Source: Gammaproteobacteria bacterium (lineage in GTDB: Bacteria > Pseudomonadota > Gammaproteobacteria > Poriferisulfidales > GCA-002705445). Taken from it: a stretch of DNA of 64,000 nt. Below the pieces are notes generated by a model. The model saw only the letters and a program-made list of their open reading frames with translations. It did not search any database and had not been told where the DNA came from. The stretch spans positions 379,366 to 443,365 of the forward strand of contig JABGXU010000007.1 in NCBI GenBank assembly GCA_018675635.1, in the 5' to 3' direction. Below are positions 46,261 to 56,416 of the stretch, in pieces (position 1 is the first letter of the stretch; every line of letters starts with the position of its first letter). The translations under genes and the position numbers were made by a program.

Positions 46261-47289
46261 ATGCAAATATATTATAATCAATTAGATAAGCAACTAAAAG
46301 ATAATTTAAAGCCAATATATATAATTACAGGTAATGAGGTTTATCAAGAAGAAGTTTGTTTAGATAAAATTATTAAAACTGCTAATAATAATGGATTTAT
46401 TGTTCATGATGTCCTATATGTTGAGAAAATGTTTGATTGGAATATATTTGACTCTATAAACTCTAATCTCTCGCTATTTTCAGAAAAAAAAATTATTGAA
46501 CTTAGGTTTTTGACCAAGTCTGTAGGAATAACAGCGGAAAAAAAAATAAATGAATATATTAAATCGTATTCCGAAGACAATATTTTAATTATAAGATTAC
46601 CAGAGCTTAAAGCCGCTGATTTTAAGAAGAAATGGCTGGGGATTAAAGACGGTAATGTCGGTTTGATTCGCCTTTATCCACTAACTAAAAAAATAATGAT
46701 AGAAGAGTTAAGAAATGCTGTTTTAAAATATAATTATAATATTGATGAAGAGTGTATAAATTATATAACTGATATGTATGAGGGTAATATGATCGCCGCA
46801 AACCAAGCTTTAATTAAGATTGATTTAATGATAAAAGACGATGTTAAAATTGATCTTAAGTTTTTAAATAAAGTTTTTTCTAAAGATGTTGATTTTGAGG
46901 CCAATAATTTAGTGGATTACTCAATAGAAGGCAATATTAGTAAAATCGAAACATGCATTAGTTTTCTTAAGGAAAACAATTATCCTGTTCAATATATTAT
47001 ATGGTCCTACATAAGAAGTTTTAGAACTATATTATTTAATTTTGATTCTTTAAAAAGTGGAAAAACTAAAGAAGACATATTAAGGAATGTTTGGCCTTAC
47101 GAAAGAAAGAATTTGATGTCATATTCACTTACAAAATTATCTGTTAAAAAAATTGAATCCTATTTAGGTATACTTATTAGAATAGACATGCAGTCAAAAA
47201 ATGTTATAGCTGGAAATATATGGGACTCAATATATGATTTATCTGTTTCAGTAGCAAAAAATAAACTTTCAGTTATTAAATATAGTTAA
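46261..47289 (+). CDS. holA: DNA polymerase III subunit delta
   Basis: A 342-residue clamp-loader subunit that opens the beta clamp. IYIITGNEVYQEEVCLDKI at the N-terminus, SLFSEKKIIELRF, the YEGNMIAANQALIKI segment and VQYIIWSYIRSFRTI match HolA. Sequence conservation in this family is low, but order and length fit, and leuS-lptE upstream (two genes interposed) is the normal context. proA begins 12 bases downstream. Confidence 0.92.
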   Translation: MQIYYNQLDKQLKDNLKPIYIITGNEVYQEEVCLDKIIKTANNNGFIVHDVLYVEKMFDWNIFDSINSNLSLFSEKKIIELRFLTKSVGITAEKKINEYIKSYSEDNILIIRLPELKAADFKKKWLGIKDGNVGLIRLYPLTKKIMIEELRNAVLKYNYNIDEECINYITDMYEGNMIAANQALIKIDLMIKDDVKIDLKFLNKVFSKDVDFEANNLVDYSIEGNISKIETCISFLKENNYPVQYIIWSYIRSFRTILFNFDSLKSGKTKEDILRNVWPYERKNLMSYSLTKLSVKKIESYLGILIRIDMQSKNVIAGNIWDSIYDLSVSVAKNKLSVIKYS

Positions 47290-47301
47290 TATAATGAATC
47301 T

Positions 47302-48558
47302 ATGAATACAAATAATTATATAGTCAATATATGTAAACAAGCAAAGATTGCTTCGCAGGAAATTTCTTGTGCTAGCGAAAAAGTTAAAAATAATATTCTT
47401 AAATCGTTAATAAAAAATATTAACAGTAGTAGAGATATTATAATTTCATCAAACGCTACGGATATTAAGAATTTAAAATCTTTAAAAAATTTTGTAGAAT
47501 CATTTGTTGATAGATTGCTTATAGATAATGAAAGAATTGATTCCATGATTGCTAGTTTAGAAGAGATTATTGTCATTAAGGATCCTGTCGGTGAAATTAA
47601 AAATTTAGAAACAATGCCAAGCGGGATAAAAGTGGGTAAAATGGCCATGCCATTAGGTGTAATTGCAATGATATACGAGTCAAGGCCTAATGTTACAGTC
47701 GATGCTTCAGCATTAAGTATAAAATCTGGCAATTCCATAATTTTAAGAGGTGGCTCAGAATCTATAAATACTAATTTAGTTTTGGCTGAATGTATTCAGA
47801 ATTCAATAAGTGAAAATAATCTTGATAAAAATATTGTTCAATTAATTGATAATACTGATAGAGTTATTGTTAATGAATTATTACTACAAAATGACTACAT
47901 TGATATTGTAATTCCACGTGGTGGAAAGAATCTTATAAGCCTTATAGATGAAATATCATCAATACCTGTACTTAGACATCTTGATGGCATATGCCATGTA
48001 TATATTGATAAAGATGCTGATATTAAAAAAGCTATTAATATTGCTGTAAATTCTAAAACCCAAAGAACAGGTGTTTGCAATGCGATGGAAACATTAATTG
48101 TAAACAAAGATATAGCTAATGATTTTTTACCAATAATTGAAAATGAATTATCTGCCAAAAATGTTGAAATTAGAGGCTGCAGTAATACAAAAAATATTTT
48201 AAATAATGTAAAGCTTGCTAATGATGATGACTGGAAGACAGAATACTTAGCATCAATATTATCAATAATAATTGTTAATGATTGCGAATCAGCAATTAAA
48301 CACATTGCTGATTATGGTTCTGGTCATACAGATGTTATTGTTACTGAAAATAAAGATACCGCAAAGGTTTTTTTAAGAAATGTTGATTCTAGTTCTGTAA
48401 TGCATAATGCTTCATCAAGATTTGCAGATGGATTTGAGTATGGGCTAGGAGCTGAAATAGGTATTAGTACAAATAAACTTCACGCGAGGGGACCTGTTGG
48501 TGTAAAAGGCCTTACGAATGAAAAATTTGTAGTTATTGGTGATGGCAACGTAAGGTAA
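47302..48558 (+). CDS. proA: Gamma-glutamyl phosphate reductase
   Basis: A 418-residue NADPH-dependent reductase in proline synthesis. The N-terminal half has VGEIKNLETMPSGIKVGKMAMPLGVIAMIYESRPNVT-type features, then GNSIILRGGSE, and the catalytic Cys in SKTQRTGVCNAMETLIV. ASSRFADGFEYGLGAEIGISTNKLHARGPVG closes the fold. Length is standard (417). It follows holA and precedes prfB. ProB is not in the window. Confidence 0.97.
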   Translation: MNTNNYIVNICKQAKIASQEISCASEKVKNNILKSLIKNINSSRDIIISSNATDIKNLKSLKNFVESFVDRLLIDNERIDSMIASLEEIIVIKDPVGEIKNLETMPSGIKVGKMAMPLGVIAMIYESRPNVTVDASALSIKSGNSIILRGGSESINTNLVLAECIQNSISENNLDKNIVQLIDNTDRVIVNELLLQNDYIDIVIPRGGKNLISLIDEISSIPVLRHLDGICHVYIDKDADIKKAINIAVNSKTQRTGVCNAMETLIVNKDIANDFLPIIENELSAKNVEIRGCSNTKNILNNVKLANDDDWKTEYLASILSIIIVNDCESAIKHIADYGSGHTDVIVTENKDTAKVFLRNVDSSSVMHNASSRFADGFEYGLGAEIGISTNKLHARGPVGVKGLTNEKFVVIGDGNVR

Positions 48559-48562
48559 TTTC

Positions 48563-49673
48563 ATGGTAAATAATGATAACGATTATGAATCTCAAATAAC
48601 TCATATTGATAGCCGGTTGTCAGAAATTGGGAGGTTCCTTTGACATTGACAATAAAATAATTGAACTCAATAGCCTAAATAAGCAGTTGCAGAATGAAGA
48701 AATCTGGTCTGACAGAGATAAAACTTTAGCTTTATCGAAAGAAAAATCGAATATAGAAAAAGATTTAAATGATTATAATATTATATGTGAAGATTTTTCT
48801 CAGCTAAAAGAATTTAAAGTTTTATTTGACGAGGATCAAAGTAGTGAACTTAAGGAATACATAGAAAAAGAGATAGAAAAGATTAATGGTTTGGTAGAGA
48901 AATTGTCGTTTCTTAAAATTTTTAATAATAAGGCTGATTCATGCAATGCTTATGTGGACATTCAAGCTGGCTCAGGTGGTACCGAAGCTCAAGATTGGGC
49001 TGAAATGTTATTAAGAATGTATATGAGATGGGGTGAAAAACATAGTTATAATATAGAAATTATTAGTTCTACTAGTGGCGAAGTTGCAGGAATAAAAAAT
49101 ACGACATTAAAATTTAATGGCCAATATGCGTATGGTTGGTTAAAAACTGAAACTGGAGTTCATAGACTTGTTAGAAAATCTCCATTTGATTCGGGCAATA
49201 GAAGACATACATCATTTGCATCAATATTTGTTTCGCCTGAAATTAATGAAGACATTAAAATTGATATTGATCCAAGTGACCTAAGAATAGATGTTTTTAG
49301 GGCGAGCGGAGCAGGAGGGCAGCATGTTAATAAAACTGAGTCAGCTGTTAGAATTACACACACTAAATCAGGAATTGTTACTCAATGCCAAAATGGTAGG
49401 TCACAACACAAGAATAAGGATACAGCGATGAAACAATTAAAAGCAAAGCTTTATGAAATGGAATTACAAAAGAAAAAAATTGAGCAGGATAGCATTGAAA
49501 GTGAAAAAGCAGATATAGGGTGGGGTAGTCAAATAAGATCTTATGTGCTTGATCAATCAAGAATTAAAGATTTAAGAACTAATGTAGAAACTAGTAATAC
49601 TCAATCAGTTTTAGATGGTAATATTGATTTATTTATTGAAGCAAGTTTAAAAATGGGTAAAAAAAATGGATGA
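48563..49673 (+). CDS. prfB: Peptide chain release factor 2 (programmed +1 frameshift)
   Basis: RF2, which terminates translation at UGA and UAA. Translation starts at ATG 48563, runs 26 codons to an in-frame TGA at 48641-48643, then shifts +1 and continues from GAC at 48642 to 49673, giving about 369 residues (E. coli RF2 has 365). [13 protein letters not shown] contains the SPF stop-recognition tripeptide and [18 protein letters not shown] the GGQ peptidyl-hydrolysis motif. An ORF finder would report only the shifted frame from 48606. The stop overlaps lysS by eight bases, keeping the conserved prfB-lysS pair. Expression is self-limited by RF2 abundance through the frameshift. Confidence 0.96.
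48629..48644 (+). promoter_or_regulatory. RF2 programmed frameshift signal
   Basis: The sequence GGG AGG TTC CTT TGA C matches the conserved RF2 site: a Shine-Dalgarno-like purine run (GGGAGG, 48629-48634) three bases ahead of the slippery CTT, then TGA C. Low RF2 slows reading of the UGA and lets the ribosome slip from CUU to UUU. Purine-run spacing is identical to the E. coli site. Confidence 0.95.
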
Positions 49674-51144
49674 TAAAATAGATGACTCTCATAGATTAAT
49701 TCTAGAAAGAAGAAAGAAATTAGAGGTGCTTAAAAAATCTGGAAATTTTTATAAAAATAATTTATCCGGAAATGTTAGCTGTAAGTTTGTTATTAACTGC
49801 GCCAATAAGAAAAATACTATTGATAATGATAAAAAAATATTCATTATAATGGGTAGAATGATGTCTAAACGTATAATGGGGCAATCTAGCTTTGCTAATA
49901 TAAAAGACGAGAGTGGGAAATTACAGTTTTTTGTTAATAAAAAAAAGTTATCTGAGGATGAATTTAAGTTATTCAAAGATTCTGATATTGGTGACATAGT
50001 TTATGTTGAAGGCTTTCTTTTTAAAACAAAAACAGGTGAGCTTACTATAAACTGCAATAGATTTGAGGTTATAACAAAATCACTTAGACCTTTGCCAGAA
50101 AAATTTCATGGTTTAACAGATCAAGAAATTAAATATAGAAAAAGATATCTTGATTTAATATGCAATGAATCTACATGGGAAACTTTTAATGATAGATTTA
50201 AAATTATAAAAGAAATAAGAAATTTTTTTGATAGTAAAGATTATATAGAAGTTGAGACACCAATGATGCAAAAGATACCAGGAGGAGCTACGGCTAGGCC
50301 TTTTATTACTCATCATAATGCTCTTGATATAGATTTATTTATGAGAATAGCTCCAGAATTATATTTAAAAAGACTTATAGTTGGTGGATTCGATAAAATT
50401 TATGAAATTAATAGAAATTTTAGAAATGAAGGCATCTCGTCAAAACATAATCCAGAGTTTACGATGATTGAATTTTACCAAACGTATTCAACGTATGTAG
50501 ATATGATGAAATTAACAGAAGAGCTTTTAAAAGATATAGTTAACAAAGTCAAAGAGACGTTAGTTATAGATTATCAGGGAACAAAATTAGACTTTGGAAA
50601 GCCATTTAAAAAAGTAACGTTAAAGAATTCTATTTTAGAACTTACTAAAAAAATTGATCTGGAATCAATAGATGATGGTCAAAAATTAAAAAGTTTTTGT
50701 AATACAATTGATATTGATACATACAACTTAAAATCTGTAGGTGAAATACAATTTGCTATATTTGAGAAAATAGTTGAACCAAATTTAATAGAGCCTACAT
50801 TTATAACAGAATATCCTATCGAAGTATCACCTTTAGCTCGCGCAAATGATGAAAATCATAATATTGCAGACAGATTTGAGTTTTTTATAATGGGTAAAGA
50901 AATTGCAAATGGTTTTTCAGAATTAAATGATCCTGAAGATCAAAAAAAGCGGTTTGAAAAGCAGGTTAAACTTAAGAGCAGTGGTGACGATGAAGCAATG
51001 TTATTCGATGGCGATTATATTGAAGCATTAGAATATGGTATGCCACCAACAGCTGGCGAGGGCATTGGTATAGATAGACTGGTAATGATATTGACTAATT
51101 CTCCTTCAATTAGAGATGTTTTGTTATTTCCGCTGATGAGATAG
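49666..51144 (+). CDS. lysS: Lysyl-tRNA synthetase, class II
   Basis: A 492-residue class IIb synthetase. An N-terminal OB-fold anticodon-binding domain (about 50-150, [22 protein letters not shown]) is followed by YRKRYLDLI, motif 1 around [18 protein letters not shown], motif 2 [20 protein letters not shown], and motif 3 [26 protein letters not shown]. Length is standard. Starts inside prfB. The convergent ygfZ unit begins eight bases after its stop if the small ORF at 51153 is counted. Confidence 0.98.
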   Translation: MDDKIDDSHRLILERRKKLEVLKKSGNFYKNNLSGNVSCKFVINCANKKNTIDNDKKIFIIMGRMMSKRIMGQSSFANIKDESGKLQFFVNKKKLSEDEFKLFKDSDIGDIVYVEGFLFKTKTGELTINCNRFEVITKSLRPLPEKFHGLTDQEIKYRKRYLDLICNESTWETFNDRFKIIKEIRNFFDSKDYIEVETPMMQKIPGGATARPFITHHNALDIDLFMRIAPELYLKRLIVGGFDKIYEINRNFRNEGISSKHNPEFTMIEFYQTYSTYVDMMKLTEELLKDIVNKVKETLVIDYQGTKLDFGKPFKKVTLKNSILELTKKIDLESIDDGQKLKSFCNTIDIDTYNLKSVGEIQFAIFEKIVEPNLIEPTFITEYPIEVSPLARANDENHNIADRFEFFIMGKEIANGFSELNDPEDQKKRFEKQVKLKSSGDDEAMLFDGDYIEALEYGMPPTAGEGIGIDRLVMILTNSPSIRDVLLFPLMR

Positions 51145-51152
51145 AAGTAATT

Positions 51153-51299
51153 TTAATAGCCGAAGAAAGCTAATATAATAATTATAATAAGTATTGATAA
51201 CAAGGAAAGCACAGGTATTAATATTTCTTTTTTATTTTTATTTAATAAAATAAGTACTAGCAATATTAATGAACATATAATTAATAAATACTTTAACAT
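51153..51299 (-). CDS. Possible 48-residue membrane miniprotein coupled to ygfZ
   Basis: A 48-codon ORF whose ATG (51297-51299) shares a base with the TGA of ygfZ (TGATG), a typical translational-coupling arrangement. The peptide begins LKYLLIICSLILLVLILLNK and ends with a second hydrophobic stretch (LLSILIIIIILAFFGY) after the basic patch NKNKKE, so it would be a small two-segment membrane protein. I recognise no family. In its favour, counting it reduces the lysS/ygfZ convergent gap from 154 to 8 bases, in line with nearly all other convergent pairs here. AT-rich DNA produces hydrophobic ORFs by chance, so it remains tentative. Confidence 0.5.
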   Translation of the reverse strand: MLKYLLIICSLILLVLILLNKNKKEILIPVLSLLSILIIIIILAFFGY

Positions 51300-52291
51300 C
51301 AATTCTCCACACTATTTATTATTTTAGCGATTCCACCATTATTTACAAATAATTTTTTATTAATTGATTCCTTTCTTAATACTGTTAAGCACGAATAAGT
51401 TTTTTTAGATAATTTAGAAATATTTATAATATCACCTACAGAACTATTTTTTTCTTTATCAATAATATTGTCTGACAAATCAATATCTTTTTCACTATTT
51501 ATAAAAATCTCATATAAGCATTTTTTAGCATCTCCTAAATAATGTGTTCTAGCAACAATTTCTTGTCCTGGGTAGCACCCTTTAGAAAATGACACTCCAT
51601 TTAATAGATCTAACGAGACCATTTGAGGAGTATAGCTTTCAATTTTTGAAGTAGTTATAAATGGAATCATGTTTTTTATATCTAAATAGTCCCACGATTT
51701 ATAACCTAATATAACGATACTTTTTAAGTTTATAAGTGATATTAAACTGTCTAAATTGCTAACAATAATTATTTGGTCATGAGTAGGTCGTAGAATTATA
51801 GAATCCTCATGTTTTATAGCTTTGCCCACCTCTGGCTTTATACTATTTAGATTATTATTCTCAGGGATATTTGTAATACCTACGAGTATATTATCCATGA
51901 TCTCAAAATTAACTTTTGACATCATTTTATACATATTCAATTTGTTGATTAGCGCTTCCCTTGAATCTAATGTAGTGTATAAATAATAGTCTTTATCTAT
52001 TTGAAAAATATAGAAAACTGATATTAACCTACCTTTTGGATTACAATAACCGGATAAAATCACATCATTATTATTATTTAAGTTTTTTATATCATTAGTA
52101 AATTGCGTATTTAAAAAATTTTCTACATCATCTCCAGAACATTTAATGATAGTTTTATTGCTTAAAAGTGATAGCGAGTAATTATTATTTATATTCTCTA
52201 TCTCAATTTCGCAATTATGATTATATTTGATGCCATAATCGTCCAAAATAGAGCTTTTTGTAAGGAATTTTTTAAAAAAATCGTTTATCAT
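51299..52291 (-). CDS. ygfZ: Folate-binding Fe-S cluster protein YgfZ
   Basis: A 330-residue protein of the YgfZ/IBA57 family, related to aminomethyltransferase GcvT and needed for maturation or repair of some [4Fe-4S] enzymes, with tetrahydrofolate as cofactor. The family signature KGCYPGQE is present (in FSKGCYPGQEIVARTHYLGDAK, around 230-255). CSGDDVENFLNTQFTNDIKNL near the N-terminus and GYCNPKGRLISVFYIFQ follow the usual path. It is divergent from sdhC across about 44 bases, a common neighbour in Gammaproteobacteria, whose SdhB carries three Fe-S clusters. Confidence 0.93.
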   Translation of the reverse strand: MINDFFKKFLTKSSILDDYGIKYNHNCEIEIENINNNYSLSLLSNKTIIKCSGDDVENFLNTQFTNDIKNLNNNNDVILSGYCNPKGRLISVFYIFQIDKDYYLYTTLDSREALINKLNMYKMMSKVNFEIMDNILVGITNIPENNNLNSIKPEVGKAIKHEDSIILRPTHDQIIIVSNLDSLISLINLKSIVILGYKSWDYLDIKNMIPFITTSKIESYTPQMVSLDLLNGVSFSKGCYPGQEIVARTHYLGDAKKCLYEIFINSEKDIDLSDNIIDKEKNSSVGDIINISKLSKKTYSCLTVLRKESINKKLFVNNGGIAKIINSVEN

Positions 52292-52335
52292 TATTATGTT
52301 TAGTAAAATTTAATTATTTATAATTTTGGAGAAAA

Positions 52336-52713
52336 ATGTCACCGTCTAAAGTACCACTTTCACCTCATCTACAATTATACAGATTACCCCTTGTGGCGCT
52401 TCTGTCAATATCGCATAGAGTGAGCGGTGTAATTAATGGATTAGGTTATGCAATATTTATAATATTCTTGATTTCGATTGCATCAGGTAATGAAATCTAT
52501 AATATTAGTTATATCGTATTAACAAGCATTATTGGTAAAGTCTTATTGAGCCTATGGATGTTTTCTCTCTATTATCATATGAGTAATGGCTTAAGACATT
52601 TGTTTTGGGATTTTGGCTATGGTTTTACAGGCAGATCTCCTTTAATTTCATCATTGATAGTAGTCATAATGTCTTTATTGCTAACTACTGTTACTATTTT
52701 TTTGTTTTTGTAG
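52336..52713 (+). CDS. sdhC: Succinate dehydrogenase cytochrome b556 subunit
   Basis: A 125-residue membrane anchor of complex II with three membrane segments. SPHLQLYRLPLVALLSISHRVSG contains the SxxHRxSG quinone/heme-site motif, and the heme ligand His is in FSLYYHMSNGLRHLFWDFGYG. TTTGGAGAAAA ahead of the ATG is a fair ribosome site. First gene of sdhCDAB-sdhE. Confidence 0.96.
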   Translation: MSPSKVPLSPHLQLYRLPLVALLSISHRVSGVINGLGYAIFIIFLISIASGNEIYNISYIVLTSIIGKVLLSLWMFSLYYHMSNGLRHLFWDFGYGFTGRSPLISSLIVVIMSLLLTTVTIFLFL

Positions 52714-52735
52714 TTAAAGTTTAAAGGAGAATTAA

Positions 52736-53071
52736 GTGCTTGAAGGAAAAAAACATTGGTTATTTCATCGGCTTTCTGCAATTTTGCTTTTGCCATTAAT
52801 TATTTGGTGTATATGGTCTTTAAGCTTAATTCCTGAAATTTCTTATGACAATATGGTTTTGTGGGCAGGCAACACTATTAATTTTATTTTCCTTTGCGCA
52901 TTAATAATAGTTTCGGCGTATCATTTCCAGCTTGGAATTCAGGTAATTTTTGAAGATTATATTTCAAACGTCGCTAAAAGAAATTTTTTTATAAAAGTTA
53001 CTTATGTTTTATTTTATATTTTATGTATGCTTGGTTTTTTTTCATTGATAGTTATATATTTTGGGGTTTAA
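52736..53071 (+). CDS. sdhD: Succinate dehydrogenase membrane anchor subunit
   Basis: A 111-residue anchor with three membrane segments that, with SdhC, binds heme b and quinone. It starts at GTG, eight bases behind a good [27 protein letters not shown] opens the protein and [17 protein letters not shown] contains the conserved His and the DY pair that reaches the quinone. The stop is four bases before the preferred sdhA start. Confidence 0.93.
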   Translation: MLEGKKHWLFHRLSAILLLPLIIWCIWSLSLIPEISYDNMVLWAGNTINFIFLCALIIVSAYHFQLGIQVIFEDYISNVAKRNFFIKVTYVLFYILCMLGFFSLIVIYFGV

Positions 53072-53075
53072 TAAG

Positions 53076-54863
53076 ATGAGTAAAGACTATGAAATGATAA
53101 CTCATGAATATGATGTAATTGTTGTAGGAGCAGGTGGAGCAGGTTTGCGTGCAACATTAGGAATGGCGACAGAAGGTCTTAAAACAGCGTGCATAACAAA
53201 AGTTTTCCCTACTAGAAGTCATACTGTTGCGGCTCAAGGCGGCATGAGTGCCGCACTAGGAAACATGGGTGAAGATGATTGGAGATGGCACATGTATGAC
53301 ACTATTAAAGGATCTGATTGGTTAGGTGACCAGGATGCTATTGAATATATGTGTAGAGAAGCAATACCATCAGTTATTGAGCTTGAGCATTATGGTGTTC
53401 CATTTTCGAGAACTACAGCTGGAAAAATTTACCAAAGACCCTTTGGTGGAATGACAACTCATTATGGTGAAGGAATAGCTCAAAGAACTTGTGCAGCTGC
53501 TGACAGAACGGGCCATTCAATACTTCATACGCTTTATCAGCAGTCATTAAAATATAAAGCTAAATTTTTTATTGAATATTTCGCGATTGATTTAGTTATG
53601 AATAATGGGCAATGCGTTGGTGTTGTTGCTATAGATTTAGCGGACGGAAAACTTCACTTATTTAAGGGGCATATTACACTACTTGCAACAGGAGGCTATG
53701 GTAGAGCATATTTTTCAGCCACATCAGCACACACGTGTACAGGCGATGGTAGTGGTATGGCCCAAAGAGCTGGCATACCTTTGCAAGATATGGAATTTAC
53801 ACAATTTCATCCTACAGGAATATATGGGGCTGGTTGTCTTATTACAGAAGGGGCAAGAGGGGAAGGTGGTTATCTTACAAATTCAGATGGTGAAAGATTT
53901 ATGGAAAGATATGCTCCAAATGCTAAAGATCTTGCCTCAAGAGATATTGTTAGCAGATCAATGACAATAGAAATTAATGAAGGCAGAGGTATCGGAAAAG
54001 AAAAAGATCATATTGAGTTACATTTGGAGCATTTAGGTAAAGATATTATCAATGAGAAATTACCTGGTATTGCTGAATCAGCAAGGATTTTTGCCGGTGT
54101 TGATGTTACGAAAGCACCAATTCCAGTTATACCAACAGTTCATTATAATATGGGAGGTATTCCTACTAATTATCACGGTGAAGTTATAAACCCTAAAGGA
54201 ATAAATGATGAGGTTATTGTTCCTGGGTTAATGGCAATAGGTGAAACAGCGTGTGTTTCTGTTCATGGCGCTAATAGGCTTGGCTCAAATTCTCTATTAG
54301 ATCTTATAGTATTTGGAAGAGCGGCAGCAAAAAAAGCATCCGCGTTAGTTAAGCCTGGAAAGAAACATCAAAATGTTGATTTACATTCAGTTGATAAAAT
54401 TGTGTCTAGATTAGATAAAACAAGATACTCATCAGGTGTTAATTTACCATCTCAATTAAGAATAAATCTACAAAAAGAAATGCAAAAAAGTGTAGCAGTT
54501 TTTAGAACTGGCAAAGCTTTAGAAGAAGGTAAAAATAAAATTCATTCTATATATAAAGATTTTTCTGATATAAGTTTGTCAGACAGATCTTTAATATGGA
54601 ACACAGAGCTTCTTGAAACTTTAGAATTAGAAAATTTGTTAACACAAGCTATTGTTTCTGTAGAATCTGCTTTGAATAGAAAAGAATCACGTGGCGCTCA
54701 TGCTAGAGATGATTATCCTGACAGAAATGATTCAGACTGGATGAAACATACAATTGCATCAATAGACGAAAGTGGTAAAGTTGATATTACATATAGAAAA
54801 GTTATATTGACGACTTTAACGAATGAAGTTGAACCCGTTCCACCCAAGAAGAGAGTTTACTAA
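53076..54863 (+). CDS. sdhA: Succinate dehydrogenase flavoprotein subunit
   Basis: A 595-residue subunit that oxidises succinate with covalently bound [19 protein letters not shown] is the dinucleotide loop, [13 protein letters not shown] has the His that carries [24 protein letters not shown] and [10 protein letters not shown] line the active site, and [14 protein letters not shown] ends the domain. ATG at 53076 is preferred over the TTG at 53061 because the latter lies inside sdhD. Part of the TCA cycle and respiratory chain. Confidence 0.98.
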   Translation: MSKDYEMITHEYDVIVVGAGGAGLRATLGMATEGLKTACITKVFPTRSHTVAAQGGMSAALGNMGEDDWRWHMYDTIKGSDWLGDQDAIEYMCREAIPSVIELEHYGVPFSRTTAGKIYQRPFGGMTTHYGEGIAQRTCAAADRTGHSILHTLYQQSLKYKAKFFIEYFAIDLVMNNGQCVGVVAIDLADGKLHLFKGHITLLATGGYGRAYFSATSAHTCTGDGSGMAQRAGIPLQDMEFTQFHPTGIYGAGCLITEGARGEGGYLTNSDGERFMERYAPNAKDLASRDIVSRSMTIEINEGRGIGKEKDHIELHLEHLGKDIINEKLPGIAESARIFAGVDVTKAPIPVIPTVHYNMGGIPTNYHGEVINPKGINDEVIVPGLMAIGETACVSVHGANRLGSNSLLDLIVFGRAAAKKASALVKPGKKHQNVDLHSVDKIVSRLDKTRYSSGVNLPSQLRINLQKEMQKSVAVFRTGKALEEGKNKIHSIYKDFSDISLSDRSLIWNTELLETLELENLLTQAIVSVESALNRKESRGAHARDDYPDRNDSDWMKHTIASIDESGKVDITYRKVILTTLTNEVEPVPPKKRVY

Positions 54864-54866
54864 ATT

Positions 54867-55652
54867 ATGGCTGAATTTAAATTACCTCTAAACTCTATTG
54901 TAAAAACGGGGAAATACTTTAATTGCGACAATTCTGATAAAACAAATATCAGAATTTTTAAAGTATATAGATACAATCCAGATGATGGCGCTAACCCGCG
55001 TTTAGATACTTATGAGATAGACACAAGTCAATGCGGACCAATGGTATTAGACGCATTACTAAAAATAAAAAATGAAATTGATACAACTATAACTTTTAGA
55101 AGATCTTGCAGAGAAGGAATATGTGGCTCTTGCTCAATGAATATTGACGGAAGAAATACACTAGCATGTACTAAAAGTATATCCGACATAAGTGATGAAA
55201 TAAAAATTTATCCTCTCCCACATATGGGTGTTGTAAAAGATCTTGTTACTGATCTTTCTAATTTTTATAAACAATACGAATCTATAGAGCCTTGGCTTCA
55301 GGCAGATGAACTTAAAGATCCAACTAAAGAGAGACTTCAATCTAAAGAGGAATTAGAAGAGTTAGATGGTTCAGACGAATGCATAATGTGCGCTTGTTGC
55401 TCTACTAGTTGCCCAAGCTATTGGTGGAACAGTGATAAATATTTGGGTCCAGCAACATTAATACAGGCATATAGATGGATCGCAGACTCAAGAGATATAA
55501 AGAAAAAGGAAAGATTGGATTTTCTTGAGGATACTTTTAAGTTATATAGGTGTCATACAATAATGAATTGCACAGATGCATGCCCTAAAGGCCTTAATCC
55601 TGCAAAATCAATATCTAAAATAAAGTCTTTAATACTGTCAAACAAAATTTAG
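54867..55652 (+). CDS. sdhB: Succinate dehydrogenase iron-sulfur subunit
   Basis: A 261-residue subunit carrying [2Fe-2S], [4Fe-4S] and [3Fe-4S] clusters. The plant-type ferredoxin part has [16 protein letters not shown] and a later ACTK Cys; the C-terminal ferredoxin part has [16 protein letters not shown] and [11 protein letters not shown], with the CHTIMNC ligands between. About 20 residues longer than E. coli SdhB, mostly at the N-terminus, as in many Gammaproteobacteria. It is three bases behind sdhA. Confidence 0.98.
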   Translation: MAEFKLPLNSIVKTGKYFNCDNSDKTNIRIFKVYRYNPDDGANPRLDTYEIDTSQCGPMVLDALLKIKNEIDTTITFRRSCREGICGSCSMNIDGRNTLACTKSISDISDEIKIYPLPHMGVVKDLVTDLSNFYKQYESIEPWLQADELKDPTKERLQSKEELEELDGSDECIMCACCSTSCPSYWWNSDKYLGPATLIQAYRWIADSRDIKKKERLDFLEDTFKLYRCHTIMNCTDACPKGLNPAKSISKIKSLILSNKI

Positions 55653-55653
55653 A

Positions 55654-55896
55654 ATGAATGATAAAGAGATTATTTGGAAATGTAGGCGTGGAACTAAAGA
55701 ATTAGACATACTAACAACTGGATTTTATGAAAATTTTTATAAATCTGCCTCAAAAACACAAAAAAAAGCTTTTATAAAATTATTATCACTCGAAGATCCT
55801 GTTATTTACGATTTATTGTTAAATAAAAAGCCTTCAAAAGATATTGCAGTTAATGAAATTGTTGGTATGATACGTAACATGAGTTTAAGGAAGTAA
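55654..55896 (+). CDS. sdhE: SdhE, FAD assembly factor
   Basis: An 80-residue helical protein that helps attach FAD covalently to SdhA. CRRGTKELDILTTGFYENFY contains the RGxxE motif needed for activity, and the length is typical (about 80-90). It directly follows sdhB, one base after its stop. Its position behind sdhCDAB supports SdhE rather than other small YgfY relatives. Confidence 0.93.
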   Translation: MNDKEIIWKCRRGTKELDILTTGFYENFYKSASKTQKKAFIKLLSLEDPVIYDLLLNKKPSKDIAVNEIVGMIRNMSLRK

Positions 55897-55989
55897 CATT
55901 TACTTTGCTCATAATTATAAAATTAGATAAATAATTTTAAATAATTACATAACTAATTTTTTTTGATTAATTTACAATAGAAGAAACAT

Positions 55990-56205
55990 ATGTCAGATAG
56001 AGAAAATGGTACAGTTAAATGGTTTAATGACTCAAAAGGTTATGGCTTTATCCAAAGAGAAAGTGGTAAAGATGTTTTTGTTCATTTTGGGGCAATTAAA
56101 ATAGAAGGTGACGGATACAGAACTTTGAAAGAAGGTCAGGCTGTAGAATTCACTGTAACAGAAAGCGAAAAAGGTTTAACTGCTACAGACGTAGAAGCTA
56201 AATAA
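55990..56205 (+). CDS. Cold-shock-domain protein, CspA family
   Basis: A 71-residue single-domain RNA chaperone. [27 protein letters not shown] contains RNP1 (KGYGFI) and RNP2 (VFVHF), and the C-terminal half [23 protein letters not shown] is typical. It lies 93 bases behind sdhE in an AT-rich leader and is followed by a 3' untranslated stretch that ends in a strong hairpin-T terminator at 56340-56371. Which Csp paralogue it is cannot be said. Confidence 0.96.
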   Translation: MSDRENGTVKWFNDSKGYGFIQRESGKDVFVHFGAIKIEGDGYRTLKEGQAVEFTVTESEKGLTATDVEAK

Positions 56206-56243
56206 TTTAAATCAGCTTTAAAATTACAAATAATATTTTTTAA

Positions 56244-56265
56244 ACACTAAAATTATATTTAGTGT
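56244..56265. other. Perfect 8-bp inverted repeat downstream of the csp gene
   Basis: ACACTAAA (56244-56251) and TTTAGTGT (56258-56265) are perfect inverted repeats around a six-base loop, 39 bases after the csp stop. The plus strand has no T-run after it (GAAAAAA follows), so it is not a standard terminator in that direction. It may stabilise the 3' end of the csp transcript. A chance hairpin in AT-rich DNA is possible. Confidence 0.5.
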
Positions 56266-56339
56266 GAAAAAAACAAGATTTAGAACATTAAATTAGCTTT
56301 TATTCAAAAGATTTAATTCAATTTCATTAATCACACAAA

Positions 56340-56371
56340 CTCCGTATATATATACGGAGAGAGTTTTTTTT
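56340..56371 (+). terminator. Rho-independent terminator of the csp transcript
   Basis: CTCCGTAT (56340-56347) and ATACGGAG (56352-56359) form a perfect eight-base stem with a four-base ATAT loop, followed after AGAG by a run of eight T residues (56364-56371). This is the clearest intrinsic terminator in the window and the only one I find that meets the full hairpin-plus-T-run pattern. It ends transcripts from csp, giving a 3' untranslated region of about 165 bases. Confidence 0.9.
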
Positions 56372-56416
56372 GATAAAAAATTAGACAGGAATTTAAATGC
56401 TGTGTATCATAATTTT

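Noticed and set aside
47316..48305. Open frames on the minus strand inside proA (47316-47738 and 47895-48305)
   Set aside because: They lie wholly within the proA coding sequence, have no ribosome site, and their translation is hydrophobic low-complexity typical of antisense AT-rich frames.
48606..48641. prfB as a gene with a missing N-terminus or a frameshift error
   Set aside because: The GGGAGG-TTC-CTT-TGA-C signal is the canonical RF2 programmed frameshift, and the total length of about 369 residues matches RF2.
53061..53075. TTG start for sdhA
   Set aside because: It lies within sdhD and the conserved N-terminus begins at ATG 53076.
53683..53964. 93-codon plus-strand frame inside sdhA
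   Set aside because: It overlaps the SdhA catalytic domain in another frame and its translation has no recognisable domain.
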